Source: Phoronis australis
Taxonomy: Eukaryota > Phoronida > Phoronidae
Reading direction: 5' to 3'
Assembly (NCBI GenBank): GCA_002633005.1
Contig: NMRA01000254.1
Coordinates: forward strand, 561,102-595,141
Length of the DNA: 34,040 nucleotides
Of this stretch, positions 10,597 through 21,000 are shown one piece after another. How positions within the stretch are numbered: position 1 is the stretch's first letter; each line of letters starts with the position of its first letter. The notes beneath the pieces were generated by a model. That model made no database searches, was not told the DNA's origin, and saw only the letters and a list, made by a program, of their open reading frames with translations. The position numbers and the translations under genes were made by a program.

Positions 10597-13500
10597 CTAT
10601 CCACAAAAGGGAGAATTTAACAGAATAACTTTATAAAATGTTTTAGATAAACACCAGGCCACATTAAGTCCATCGACAAAGCTCGTATACTTAGACAGTG
10701 CTGTGACCACATAGTTTGAAAAACGATAATGTTGGAACATCATTCAGCTGAGATAGATACATCAAGAGTCCGTGAGACCACATTTGCTTGAACACGAGAT
10801 GACTAGATGTAAATGTAGGTCTCCACACACGCGCTTGCACTCCCGCACGCACGTACCGTTCATCCAGAGAAAAGTGACTCCCATGGAGTATATGTCCACT
10901 GTGTTGTTGTATTGCTTTCCAGCCAGTATTTCCGGAGCCATGAAGCAGGGTGTTCCACACATCGTTGACATGTACTTCTCGGAGATGGCAGGGTCTAAGT
11001 CAGCAAGTTTTGCCACCCCAAAGTCAGTTATCTGTAAAACGACTCAAGGGCAGTGATTCAAACTTTCAAATTTATAGTTATGAAAGTAGAGGGTAAATTC
11101 TGAACGAACCATCAGGTTCACCAAGCCAGTTGCTGGCTCCTATAATTCCTGAATGTATATGCATATTGTGACGAAAGGATGAGGTTGATATGCCACATAG
11201 ATGCAAGCCACAGTCCGTCGGTCTCCAGGAACCGTTTGTGCGACGTATTGCGTCGGGCACGCGACGCCTTTTCGACGTGCGGTAGTTTTTAATTGCGATA
11301 GCATGTGCAAACTAGAAAATAACTTTATTCACTTTTCATAAAATGCCAAACAACCGTTCTATCGAAAACTATAACAGTAAAGTTATCCAGGACAATGTTA
11401 ATATGATGACTCCAGCGAGCCCTGTCAAGTCATGTATTACCCAAGAGGCGGTCCACCTCATATAAAAATTTCGATGAGCAATTAAATTGATTGAAGAATA
11501 CCGCTTTGTCGAATCCTAAGCATATTTGTGGATTTCGCTGACTCGCAGTTGCAAATTCTGTATCCAAAATTTCATTATTTTAGCGCTTACTTATGAAAGT
11601 CATTTTTCTAATTACATACGTATATCGGTGTTTCGTAAGAATACTTACATGTACACAGGTGTTTTAAAATATCTGCTATTAAAGTTTTACACCATATGCG
11701 TGAAATGTCGTTCTGGTTGATAGACCAAGTTTATCGCATTAACAACACAAGGTGTGATTTTGATACAGATATGAAAAGACTTACGATCGATTTGAAAGAG
11801 AAGGATTATGTAAATGTGACCTTAATTTCCGGTGAACAAAAGTAACTATAAATAATTCAAGATACTCTTTGCTGGCTACTTTTCCAGGATTGCCAAGGGT
11901 AAAAGTTGACGAGCTTTTGAAGCATTATTCTAGAGATCCGAGTGTTGTGTTAACATTTTAAGATCTCTAAAATTTGGATTGTTCTAAAGAACCCCTCGAC
12001 CGCCACACCCCATGGCCCCTTCGACCCACGACCCCCTCGACCCTCAGGTCACAACCCCCTCGACCCATGACCCACAACCCCGTCGAGCCAGTCTACGTAC
12101 ATGCTCGACTCGATCTGAACCCGGAACAAACGCTGACTTGCAGGAACAATGAGTTGGGCCGTGAGCTCGGTTGGTTTTTTGCCTGTTTTTTGTATTAAGA
12201 GATTCGATTCGGCAAGTTTGAAAGGCAACAACAGAAAAAACAGCGCGACCAAATCAAATCAAAAACTTACCAACGTTACATATGTCGTTCTCGGCAGAGT
12301 GTAAGGGAGTCGTCTGCGCTTCAGTGATTGGCAGATTCGACCTTTTTTTGCTGAGAGTGCGAGTAACAGACAAAACTGAAAATTCATCAGTGAACAGTTT
12401 GAAAAAAAATCGTTTACTGATAAGCATTTCAACTTTATATTGAGTATATTGTAAACGCCATACATTGCACTAATCACTGAGATTACGTTCTCACGCCAAC
12501 GGGGTCAGAGCACACTCGCGTGTAGGTTGGCCTATGTCTTATGGGAAAGTCACTCAGCGACGTAATATGAACTATGTAGAAAGCGCAAGAATACCTCTAT
12601 TGCCACAGGTTGGGAGTCGAGTGGGTCGTGGGTCGAGGGGGTCGGGTTGGAGGGGTTTTAGAACAATCCCTAACATTATCTAGCTTGTTCAGTACTAAGG
12701 ATTATACCATAATGTCTTAAGTTCGGGGTAGTGTACATGTATACGTGTAAATTTGTTTGAGTTGGTTGTGGTTCCAGCCATTTTGGTGAAACTACTCGCC
12801 ATCTTAAAACCCTGGCTCAGCAGGATTTAGATACTGACAACAACATGCACCTTTGCAGAGATCCAGCCTATGTAATGCTGAACGCACATTCAAATCAAAG
12901 CGCTCCGAGAACCAAAAGTTGGCGAAATTAACCAAAAAGATGACGATAAAGATGATGACGAAGATGACAAATATGACGACGATGGTGGTGAGGATGAACA
13001 AAAAAAGTAATAATAACATACACATGACGAACGTAGAAGTCCGAAATCAGTAAGAAAAAGGCTACAGTCTTGAGCGACAAAAAGCGGAAAAGACAACGAC
13101 GGAGATGATGACGAAGATGATGACGATGATGACGAATATGATGATGGTGGGAGCGATGATGAACAACATCACAACATTCATATGACGAACTTAGATGTAA
13201 TAGTCGATAAGAAATAGGCTACAGTCTACTTCAATAGAAGATAAACCAACATCAATGCAGCAAGAGCGCTCAACAAAGGAACAGCGTTATCAGAAAATCT
13301 CAAATAACTCAAAAAGTAAACGTCCTAGCGAAAAATGGAAAACATCTTCTGAAAGCCCGTTCAAAATTCTATCCAAACTGATGGTATCGCTTAATTCCGA
13401 AAATTTTTCGAGAAAAATTGTATTTTGTGTTTTTTTTAAGAAATTCAAAGTCAAATAACTCGAAAACGGTAAGTCTGAGAAAAAAATTTTTATAAGCCAT

Positions 13501-16500
13501 TTGAAAGAATATACTTCAAAGAATCCACATGCAAAAAATCGCGTCTTTTTCTCTTCCCGTTTAAAAATGCACTCCAGCATGAGGGTCAACATGCGCCAGA
13601 TCCGCCATCTTGAAAGCAACTTCCGGTTTTTTGGCTTTGTATAATAGCATGTCATAAGAAACTAATGCCTGTAAAAATTCGAAGGAATTGGTCTTATAAT
13701 GCGCCCTCTGCAGGAGAAAATATTTTTAGGCCAAAATCGAGCTGCGCATGCGCGATCGCCGATATTTCCGCCATGTTTAACCGGAAGTAAACAATTTCCA
13801 CTATACTTGTAGAAAACTTACAGTCCATTTACTGTGCCGATTCTTAGCCTTTTACGTAAAAATTTGTAGCCTCCAGAAGCATTTGAACCTTTAAATGAAA
13901 ACAAAATGGCCGCCACAGCCGCCATCTTGGATTCGATTTTGACGAAAAACAATAGTCTTCCAGTACTTCCGCCAAGTAAAAATGCTGTTACATATTCTGG
14001 ATCCGGCTGAAACAACAAGGGGATTCAAACTCCGTGAGTCACTTCACAACCGCTGACTCGTGCCTGAACTGAATAATCACATGGCGCACACCCGTCTGTC
14101 GCTCAGTTCTTATGAATTGTCTTCGATGTTTTGTTGCTGAATCGTGCTGATGGCTCTACTGTACACTGTGTGGGTAAATATTGTTAGATGGCCTTGATTA
14201 TTTGTCTTGATGATGTTGTTTAAGACACCTAAACATTTTGAAGTGGAAAAAATGTTGTTTTTAGTTGATATTATAACTTTTCTTGTTGAGACCATGTACT
14301 TTGTCAGGGTTACGGTAGTCTTGGTAAAAAGCCGTATACTAACTATACAGCTTTGCGCCGATGTTGGTAAAAACTGACTAGATAAAACCTGCTATTGAAA
14401 AGTACACACTTTCTTGGGTAAATTAAATTACTTAGAAGCAGTGTTGGAAAAATGGCGTTCTACCGTTATTCTGCTGCTAAATTTGTGGTGCTAGTCTTCG
14501 CACAGCAATTTGGCTGGGTACTTTAGATCCCGAAATTTCATACAGCCTGGTTAGCTCAGCTGGTCACCTCGTCATGAATCTTATATCAACATGTATAGCT
14601 AACGACTGGCGGGGATACATGTAAAATCTGTGAGTCAACGGGCACTCAACTTGCCCGTTACACTCTCTAAGCATAAAAAACAATCTGACAAAAGACATTT
14701 TCTCACGTACATGTAATGCGCCATTCAATAAAGTCTTTGTGACATATCTCGGGAGACCATGACAGCTTCGTAGCGGAAAATTTGTTACGAAATTCGGTTC
14801 GCTGGTATTGAAATACTTGTAACTAAATGGAAATATCCGATAATTTGTTGTGACATGTACGCAACCTCGTGGAGGAAGAGCAGTAGAATGAAGAATGGAC
14901 GAAAAAAAGAAACTGGCCAATAGGTGACGCAATATTTTATGGCCCCGAAAGTCGAAACAAGAGACCACTCTACAGTTTTAGCAGCATAATAACGGTAAAA
15001 CGCCAACATTCCCAACAACCGTAAATAATCTGGTTTACTCAAGGAAGAGTGCAGTTATTAAAGACACTGATTTTGGGTCAGATTTTATTTGGCTATTTTT
15101 CACCCACATCGGTGCAAAGCTACATGTATGTATTTTGTGTACAGTTTTGCGCCAAGGCTAGGTCTAACGGAGCTCAACACACAAATGATACCTTACCGAA
15201 TTTCATTGATACAGCTGCTGGCCGGCTGGAGTTACGGCTAACAGAGTTTAAGATATTTGTACATACACGTAAGTATGTGAAACTTCTATACTAGGTTGTA
15301 CTTACTGCAACATGAACAAGTAATTAATTTCAAGTTCCCAAAGATAATTGTTTAATACCAGCTTTTCTTTGGGCGCACCATTACGCACCGACCTTGGCTA
15401 ATAAAACACCCATATAAAACACGTGTAGTCTAAAATACCTTTAAATATAGTCTAAAATACCTTTAAATATAGTCTAAAATACCTTTAAATAAGTCTAAAA
15501 TACCTTTAAATATACCTTCTACATAGTATTCATTTAATCATGTAGTTATACAATCAACAATAACAGTCAAGAACGTACTGTACATACCTTAGCAGTTTTG
15601 CTTTTGATCAGGATGTTCAAGGGCTTCAGATCTCTGTGGGTGACACCGTGTTTATGGAGGTGGTCTAATCCCTTCATACACTGTTTCATCAGTTTAACGC
15701 CTTCTTCGATAGTAACATCCGTCTCGTAATGCTTTTCCAAGTTGTGGTCACATAGTTCCATAACGACCCAGGCCTTGTCATTCGACGGGAAGCAGACTTT
15801 AAAGATTTGAACAATATTCCGGTGAGCAGGTACTCCCGCGAGACCTTGAATTTCTGGATGAGACCCCCTGTCTTCGGGTTTGATCTGAACGGAATCAGAT
15901 GGATGGGTAAATTTAAACAAGATTTAAGTCACAGTACAGATCCGTAGATCACAATATTTTGTCAAGCGAATGTTTCGAATACGTTTAGAATTACCTTATA
16001 ACGAAACACAACCGGCAATACTTTAGAGACAAGGGAAAAGTAAAGAGCTGAATCTTCGTTGAAAAAAGCTCTCTCAAAGGGTTTGGTACCTACATCTACA
16101 TGTATGCAGTTTAATTCGCTTCATACGCGTTGAATAAGCTGAGTGCAATACGGCCATGTGATATCATTTTGCCTAGTGCACTCCCATGACTACTTAAACA
16201 GTGCCTTCTGACATGGAAAGTTCAAAAGGTGGGTCAATGTCGATTGGATGTACATGTAATTAGCCGGTTCGATCATCAAACTTTCCAAAAATACAATTGC
16301 AGTAGCATAAACAACACTCAACAAGCAATCAGGTAGCAAACATAATATCTGATACAAATATGTTAATCATTACATAACACTTCTGTCTCACTGAGTTTCA
16401 TTTGTTAAACATGATATCGTTTGTAACTCAGGTGCTAACTTCTCGGTAACTACATGTACAATCATGGAGTGTACAATGACTACATGTATTGTTACCAGTG

Positions 16501-18005
16501 TACCTCTTTTGCTTAAAGGCGAATGCCACCCGATTTAATTAGTCTTTTTTGCCGTCTTAATCGGTCTATTTCCACATCGCCTCGCATATGGTCGACCTTA
16601 CCTTGCCAAGAGGTGTCGCGTTAACCTGTGAGGAAGGTGAGAAACGACGCTAGCGACGTCAGAGGTTCATATGCAGAGTGAATGCCGCTATGTTGCGGTG
16701 TATCGTTCCCGCTTGTCCGAACTAAGCAGCAGCGAGGAAAGCGAGTATATCGGGTTTTTTTTACTTCCTCGAGAGTCCAAAATGCTTAGGAAGTGGCTCA
16801 TGGTAGTGAAGAATGAAATGTACGCTGTAAATAGCAAGTATGAGGCCGTGAAACATCTCCGTGTCTGTGGCCTGCAGACGACATCGAGAGTGCCTCACGA
16901 ATGCCGGCTTACGAAATAACTCCANAAATAATGATTGTCAATGTACAACTTCTGCCCTGACGGTGCTGTGGCCAAAGCGGAACTGAATTCAGTCGCGGCC
17001 CCCGAGGAGTAAGTAGATTGGCAGTTTCGTGGCTAATTCACCAACATAATCACGTGCACATTACTTTGGCTCACTAGTATAGTATTTTCTTGACTGGAAG
17101 TTTAGTTTCCACTGAACTTTGGCTGGTTTGTTTGTGATGTCTGATCAGTTTCCGAGTCACTGGCCGGGATAACGAGTCAATCCGGCCGGCCGCGACGGGC
17201 CTGATCGGGTTCCGAGCCACTGGCCAGGATAACAAGCGTTTTGTGTTTAGAACTCAGAAAATCACAAGTCTAAAAAACACAGATCTAGGTTCCCCTGTCT
17301 GTATCTCACGGAAAATACATCGAAATTATCTCCGAACACACCCCAAACTGCTACGGACCTTACTGGCCTGCCGAACTTTGTAGGCTACGGTGTGTCCAAA
17401 TACCAATAAATCCTTAAGAGCGAAGTAAAACAACACTTTTGTGTAAGAACTCTGTGTATTTTTAAGGGTTTTACATCGAAGTTTGATGATTTATTGGTGC
17501 TAAACGATGATTCCATGACGTATTGGATAATTTCAACACCTCCGTCTGCCGTCAGGTGTCAGGTAACGCAACCGCACTTGTCGTTATGGAGTAGAACTAC
17601 TCGATATAAACTGATACAAATTAGGTTGTTTTTTGGGTGGCATGCTCCTTTAAGTTTATTCAAAAGATGTCGTCACTTGACCCAATACATGTATTTGCCC
17701 CATTGGTAAAAAATAAATATCAAATTTTGCAGGTATTTTGCTTTCAAAAACATGAGCTATTACCGGGTTGAAATCTATAGTTTTGTAGGTAGACTAAAAT
17801 ACTCATACTTGTCGTATACATATATTTAGCTACTAAACAAACCACGCTCAAGATTCTCAAGAACCGTATGTTTCCTTCACGGTACCAATATACTTACACA
17901 AATGATCTTAATTGCCACGTCTTTCTTTCCATCTTTGTCTCGAGCTTTATGAACTTCTCCAAATGCACCTTTTCCGATCGGGTTTCTAATCGTGTAGCGT
18001 TCCAT
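10424..18005 (-). CDS. Protein serine/threonine kinase, four exons, 3' end not found
   Basis: Joining 18005..17898, 15884..15588, 11031..10857 and 10596..10424 gives a continuous 251-residue reading frame with GT/AG borders and matching phases (0, 0, 1). Kinase landmarks in order: glycine loop GKGAFGEV (11-18), VAIK with catalytic Lys33, a likely alpha-C Glu47, hinge region MELCDHNLE, catalytic loop HRDLKPLN (119-126, Asp121 and Asn126), DFG (138-140), activation segment ending MAPE (to 169), DIYSMG (Asp181) and the RPD arginine near 217. All residues needed for phosphotransfer are present, so an active cytosolic Ser/Thr kinase is expected. The start is supported by an in-frame TAA directly upstream (18009-18011). 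The C-lobe is short: only about 11 residues separate GVTFL from IKQLAHDM, where most kinases have 40 or more, so alpha-G is missing or an exon was skipped. Exon 4 ends at a GTAAGT donor, so more exons should follow to the left. Subfamily unknown; the hinge and HRDLKPLNILI recall IRE1/NEK-like kinases only loosely. Confidence 0.85.
10857..11031 (-). CDS. Kinase exon 3: DFG to DIYSMG
   Basis: 58 codons plus one base, acceptor ttttacag| and donor AACG|GTACGT. It begins ITDFGVAKLADLD, runs through the activation segment STMCGTPCFMAPEIL and ends with YNNTVDIYSMGVTFLWMN. Thr/Ser residues just before CGTP are the usual activation-loop phosphorylation positions. The split final codon (G|AT, Asp) is completed by exon 4. 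Confidence 0.87.
11976..12669. mobile_element. 694-bp non-autonomous element with C-rich terminal inverted repeats
   Basis: The left end GGATTGTTCTAAA (11976-11988) recurs inverted at the right end (12657-12669). Behind each lies a run of imperfect CCCCTCGACCCACGACC-type repeats (11991-12089 on +, 12611-12655 as reverse complement GGTCGTGGGTCGAGGGGGTC). The element is therefore a long inverted-repeat foldback unit. Its interior carries no credible protein. A clear target-site duplication was not seen; TAACATT occurs at 11951-11957 and 12671-12677 but is offset on the left. It sits in kinase intron 2. Confidence 0.6.
12941..13215 (+). repeat. Duplicated GAT/GAC-rich acidic-codon repeat
   Basis: Two diverged copies (about 12941-13070 and 13105-13225) each hold a GATGATGACGA-type microsatellite followed by a shared tail ending ATGACGAAC...AAGAAA..GGCTACAGTCT. 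In one frame copy 1 reads KDDDKDDDEDDKYDDDGG ending at a stop, and copy 2 reads DDDEDDDDDDEYDDGGSDDE. The acidic reading could be a true acidic C-terminus, but upstream stops and lack of a clear exon border favour simple repeat DNA. It lies in kinase intron 2. Confidence 0.55.
13602..13930. promoter_or_regulatory. Cluster of NRF1-, ETS- and YY1-like motifs
   Basis: Perfect NRF1-type TGCGCATGCGCG lies at 13743-13754. ETS-type ACTTCCGG is at 13619-13626 and its inverse CCGGAAGT at 13781-13788. YY1-type GCCGCCATCTTGG is at 13918-13930 and CCGCCATCTTG at 13602-13612. These three motif classes mark animal housekeeping promoters. Here they sit inside kinase intron 2, so either an internal promoter exists or the motifs belong to a repeat; 'aaaatggcgg'-type strings also occur elsewhere in this window. 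Confidence 0.35.
13822..14006 (-). CDS. Candidate exon of unknown gene inside kinase intron 2
   Basis: Open for 61 codons plus two bases between a good acceptor (cttgttgtttcag|) and a consensus donor (CT|GTAAGTTTTC). It reads PDPEYVTAFLLGGSTGRLLF, then FVKIESKMAAVAAILF, ending in the basic KFLRKRLRIGTVNG. The internal ATG (13923-13925) coincides with a YY1-type motif, so it could instead be a first exon starting MAAVAAILFSF. Entry phase 0 and exit phase 2 do not fit insertion into the kinase. No homologue recognised. Confidence 0.3.
15427..15513. repeat. 22-bp tandem repeat, four copies
   Basis: The unit AGTCTAAAATACCTTTAAAT plus AT is repeated four times almost without change; the third copy lacks one base of the spacer. 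It is in kinase intron 2, about 75 bp from the exon 2 donor. Confidence 0.9.
15588..15884 (-). CDS. Kinase exon 2: alpha-C to catalytic loop
   Basis: Exactly 99 codons between acceptor ccgttcag| and donor AAG|GTATGT, phase 0 at both ends. It encodes the alpha-C region (HPEIQGL), beta-4 HRNIVQIF, the hinge VVMELCDHNLE, alpha-E GLDHLHKHGV, the catalytic loop THRDLKPLNILI and the following KSKTAK. The product joins directly to the ITDFG of exon 3, the expected order for subdomains VIb and VII. Confidence 0.88.
16671..16919 (+). CDS. Unknown 82-residue frame, weakly THAP-like
   Basis: The frame reads MQSECRYVAVYRSRLSELSS, then EESEYIGFFLLPRESKMLRK, WLMVVKNEM and KHLRVCG. FFLLPRESKMLRKW and the late VCG recall the F..P....LR.KW and VC..HF elements of THAP (C2CH) DNA-binding domains found in P-type transposases and host factors. 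The first Cys pair and the final His of a working THAP finger are not complete, so it would be a degenerate copy or a chance match. It lies on the opposite strand within kinase intron 1, in a locally GC-richer patch (16600-16920). Confidence 0.3.
   Translation: MQSECRYVAVYRSRLSELSSSEESEYIGFFLLPRESKMLRKWLMVVKNEMYAVNSKYEAVKHLRVCGLQTTSRVPHECRLTK
17141..17237. repeat. 37-bp direct repeat at 60-bp period
   Basis: 17141-17177 and 17201-17237 match at 31 of 37 positions (core TTCCGAG.CACTGGCC.GGAT). The spacer CCGGCCGGCCGCGACGGGCC is GC-rich, unlike the surroundings. It is in kinase intron 1. Confidence 0.75.
17898..18005 (-). CDS. Kinase exon 1: start codon, Gly-loop and VAIK lysine
   Basis: 36 codons from ATG to the donor TGT|GTAAGT. 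It encodes MERYTIRNPIGKGAFGEV, then a charged KARDKDGKK linker and DVAIKII, which covers kinase subdomains I and II. An in-frame TAA two codons upstream of the ATG argues for this start. It ends in phase 0. No TATA box or other core promoter motif was recognised upstream, so an untranslated 5' exon is possible. Confidence 0.85.
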
Positions 18006-21000
18006 CTCTTACGACAGTGAATAAATAAGGTGAAAGCATTATGACTGCAGTCGCGTCAATACCCTTTGAAAGCATTCGCTCTCTTTCGAAAGTGACTGTT
18101 CAATACTTATAGTAAACACCTCTTTAGAATCATAATTTACGAAATACTAGACATTTGTTTTGAAATCGTTTTCATAATATTGCTGATTTGCAACTTTGAG
18201 AATTAAGAATACAGCAGCTGAGTCCGCCGCAATGTATTTGCCACGTAGCAAGTAGTCACTGCCATTTATTCCAAGTAACCAGAATTTATATTGAAATGTG
18301 TGGTTCAAAACATTGAAAGAATTACATGTATGTAATCCGTGCTTCGGTGCCAAGGATAAAGTCTGTAAGTGAAAAACATCTTGTAGTGAAGAACATTCAA
18401 ATCTCCAGTCGCGCACGAAGTCCGAGTGTCAATACTGAGGCAACACGCCACCTAACGGGCGTGAAAACAGACGGACGTCCAAACGCTTTGCTTGGTCGCT
18501 TATCGTGTTGTAACGGAGGAATCCCAAGCACCACATAGGTTCACCATCTGTTTTTGGAGAGCCAGGGGAAAGCCCTTGATCCGCGGCTGGCCTTGCAGAT
18601 AAACCCCAGCAGTGCCACACAGATGCATTGTGAAAATAGGTAAGGTTTAATGCGCACGACGTAACTTCACGTACATGTAGGGAAACGATTCCTGTAACAT
18701 GCAGCATCCCTAAAGCCTAGCCCCGAAGCATCAAAGTTCCAAAACCGCCTTGCAAATTCCACACTCATGACACTAGTTTTTAGTCGCATATAGCCAAAAC
18801 ATTTAATCCCAGAATACCAAACTTCGTAGCTGAAGACCAAACTCTATTGAGATTCAAACCAGTGGGTCCGGGGAGGACTCTGATCTTCAGGTGCGGCGCT
18901 TGGTCCCTAATTATAGAGAATTTACGGTGCATGTGTGAGGGTAAGCAGCGCGGTATAAGTTACAGCGGGTTTGGTGCTTATTGGTCTTGCACCGTGGTTT
19001 CGGGGATCGTAACTGGAATTACTCTTGATATGGCCAGATTCGTTTCCACTACCTAAGTATGGCATAGGGGTTGAATTGAAAATGAAATAAATTAGCCTTA
19101 ATAACCTGCTATGCATTTACCCTCCAAGACATTTCAAACACATAAATAAAAACACACACCTTGATACAGGTCTGGCAACAACCTGATTCACCAAAGTTGG
19201 TCGAGTATTTCTGACGAGAACAAATACCCGTACTCTGTTGAGCGAGATGCCACCACGCCTTGGGTAATTTTCTTAGAAATTTCAATAACGCCACTACATA
19301 ATAAGAGAGGAATTTGCGTAGGCAGAGGTCAATGCAAGGATAAATTTTCAGTATGCAATGTTAATACATGTATAGGAGAGCTTATTGACACAATCGTCTC
19401 ATCGCTCATTGTGCTTTGCACTACGGTCACAGCTTGAATGACTCATCACGACGTTTACTGACTGGCTTGGGTCAATAAAAACCGTTGCTTTCAACCGGAG
19501 TCAAGCGGCATTAAAACGGCATGACCTAAGAATGCACACTCGATGGAATTCTTAAAGGTGAACACGTTCAGGAAATTCAGTTATTTTTGCTTCACTAAGT
19601 CCACCGAAAAAACTGAGATGAAAAAGACTGTTCCGGTACAGAGAGGACGACAGAATACAAATGCTGTTGCGACTCGTTTCAGGAATTAAGTTCTACTTTG
19701 CCATTGACAATCTTATTGGCCATTCATACCTGCATACACGCAAGTGCTAAAACATTCAGACTGAACACAATTATGCACTGTAAATATATGCTATATCAAA
19801 CGTATGTGAGCATTATTCTAAATCCCCCTGACCACCACACCCACCCTATGGACCCATTTCCCCCTCTACCCACGACTCAAAACCCCGTCTACTCACGACC
19901 TGTACCACTAGATGTATCTTAGCGCTTTTTACATATTTCATAATCATATTACGTTGCTGAATGACTTTTCCATTAGACTTACCTACACGTAAATCTACTC
20001 TGGCTCAAGTCTGGTGGCTAAAAATAGAAAAGTGACGTAAGAATATGGTCTGATATAGCAACTTGCGGGCTAATCAGTGTTGCCAGTACGGAAACTCATG
20101 CCGTTCCACGAGCGGTTACCAATGGCCCTCTTCTACATGTACTAAACTTAGTGAGAGAGTACGTTGATGTGAATTGGCGTATTTTCACATTATTATTGTT
20201 TGTATTCTGTTGTATGCTCGTTTACAATATACTTCGAGTAATGTTGAGATACTTTTCAGTTAACAGTTTATTTCTTTTAAGAAAGTTTAAAAACTGTATT
20301 TACTGAAATTACATATTAGTCGGGTCCTTGCACTCTTGCACAGGTAATAGGTTGAGCAGACGATTAGAACCAGACGTTGTGTTAAAGAAGAAAAGCACTT
20401 GTTAAAATGTCAATAAATTAATAAAAGAATATCATAATACAAAATTTGCTATTAATATTAACAAGTTTAGTTGCTTATATTGACTAAATACAACACGGTT
20501 AGGACCCAGAGGCTATGATTTCCGTGTTTGGCGTAGTAATATATTTACCCGAGCAACCACTCATTCACGAGTACTTAGCAAAATGAGGTCGCTGTATCCT
20601 TTAGGTTGCGTGTGTTTGCGCACTTGAAACGCTTTTTTTCATCTTCATTTTCATCAACTTTGTTGGAAGAAATTTTAGATAGCATTTGACTGATATGTTT
20701 ATGATCTGTGCCATCAATTTGGTTGACTTGTCATTTATAAGGGGTTTTTAATTATTCAGTGACACTAATACCAGTTCAGAATTCAAGCCGTGCGTTATAC
20801 TATTTAAAGAGATGAGTTTTTAACTCTTAACGTAATTTTCATAGAATTAGTCAGCCAAATAACAGTAATTTTTACGGCATTGTAAGGGTTATTTTGTCTA
20901 CAGAAGATAACAGTTATTTTCTCGAGGGAAAATACAGAAGGGTAGTTCTGACGTATTCCAAGGTGTGATAACACAGTTATTTCACGGTCGTATCATCACT

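Noticed and set aside
13290-13655. 121-residue minus-strand frame
   Set aside because: Phe/Leu-rich translation of A-rich repeat DNA with no domain; also antisense to a non-credited frame.
14545-14564. GCCTGGTTAGCTCAGCTGGT, an excellent tRNA A-box-like string
   Set aside because: No B box or cloverleaf in the next 100 bases on this strand; A-box matches alone occur by chance.
14564-15042. Two long overlapping minus-strand frames (134 and 85 residues)
   Set aside because: They overlap in different frames, carry no recognisable motif, and lack splice or start context; probably chance.
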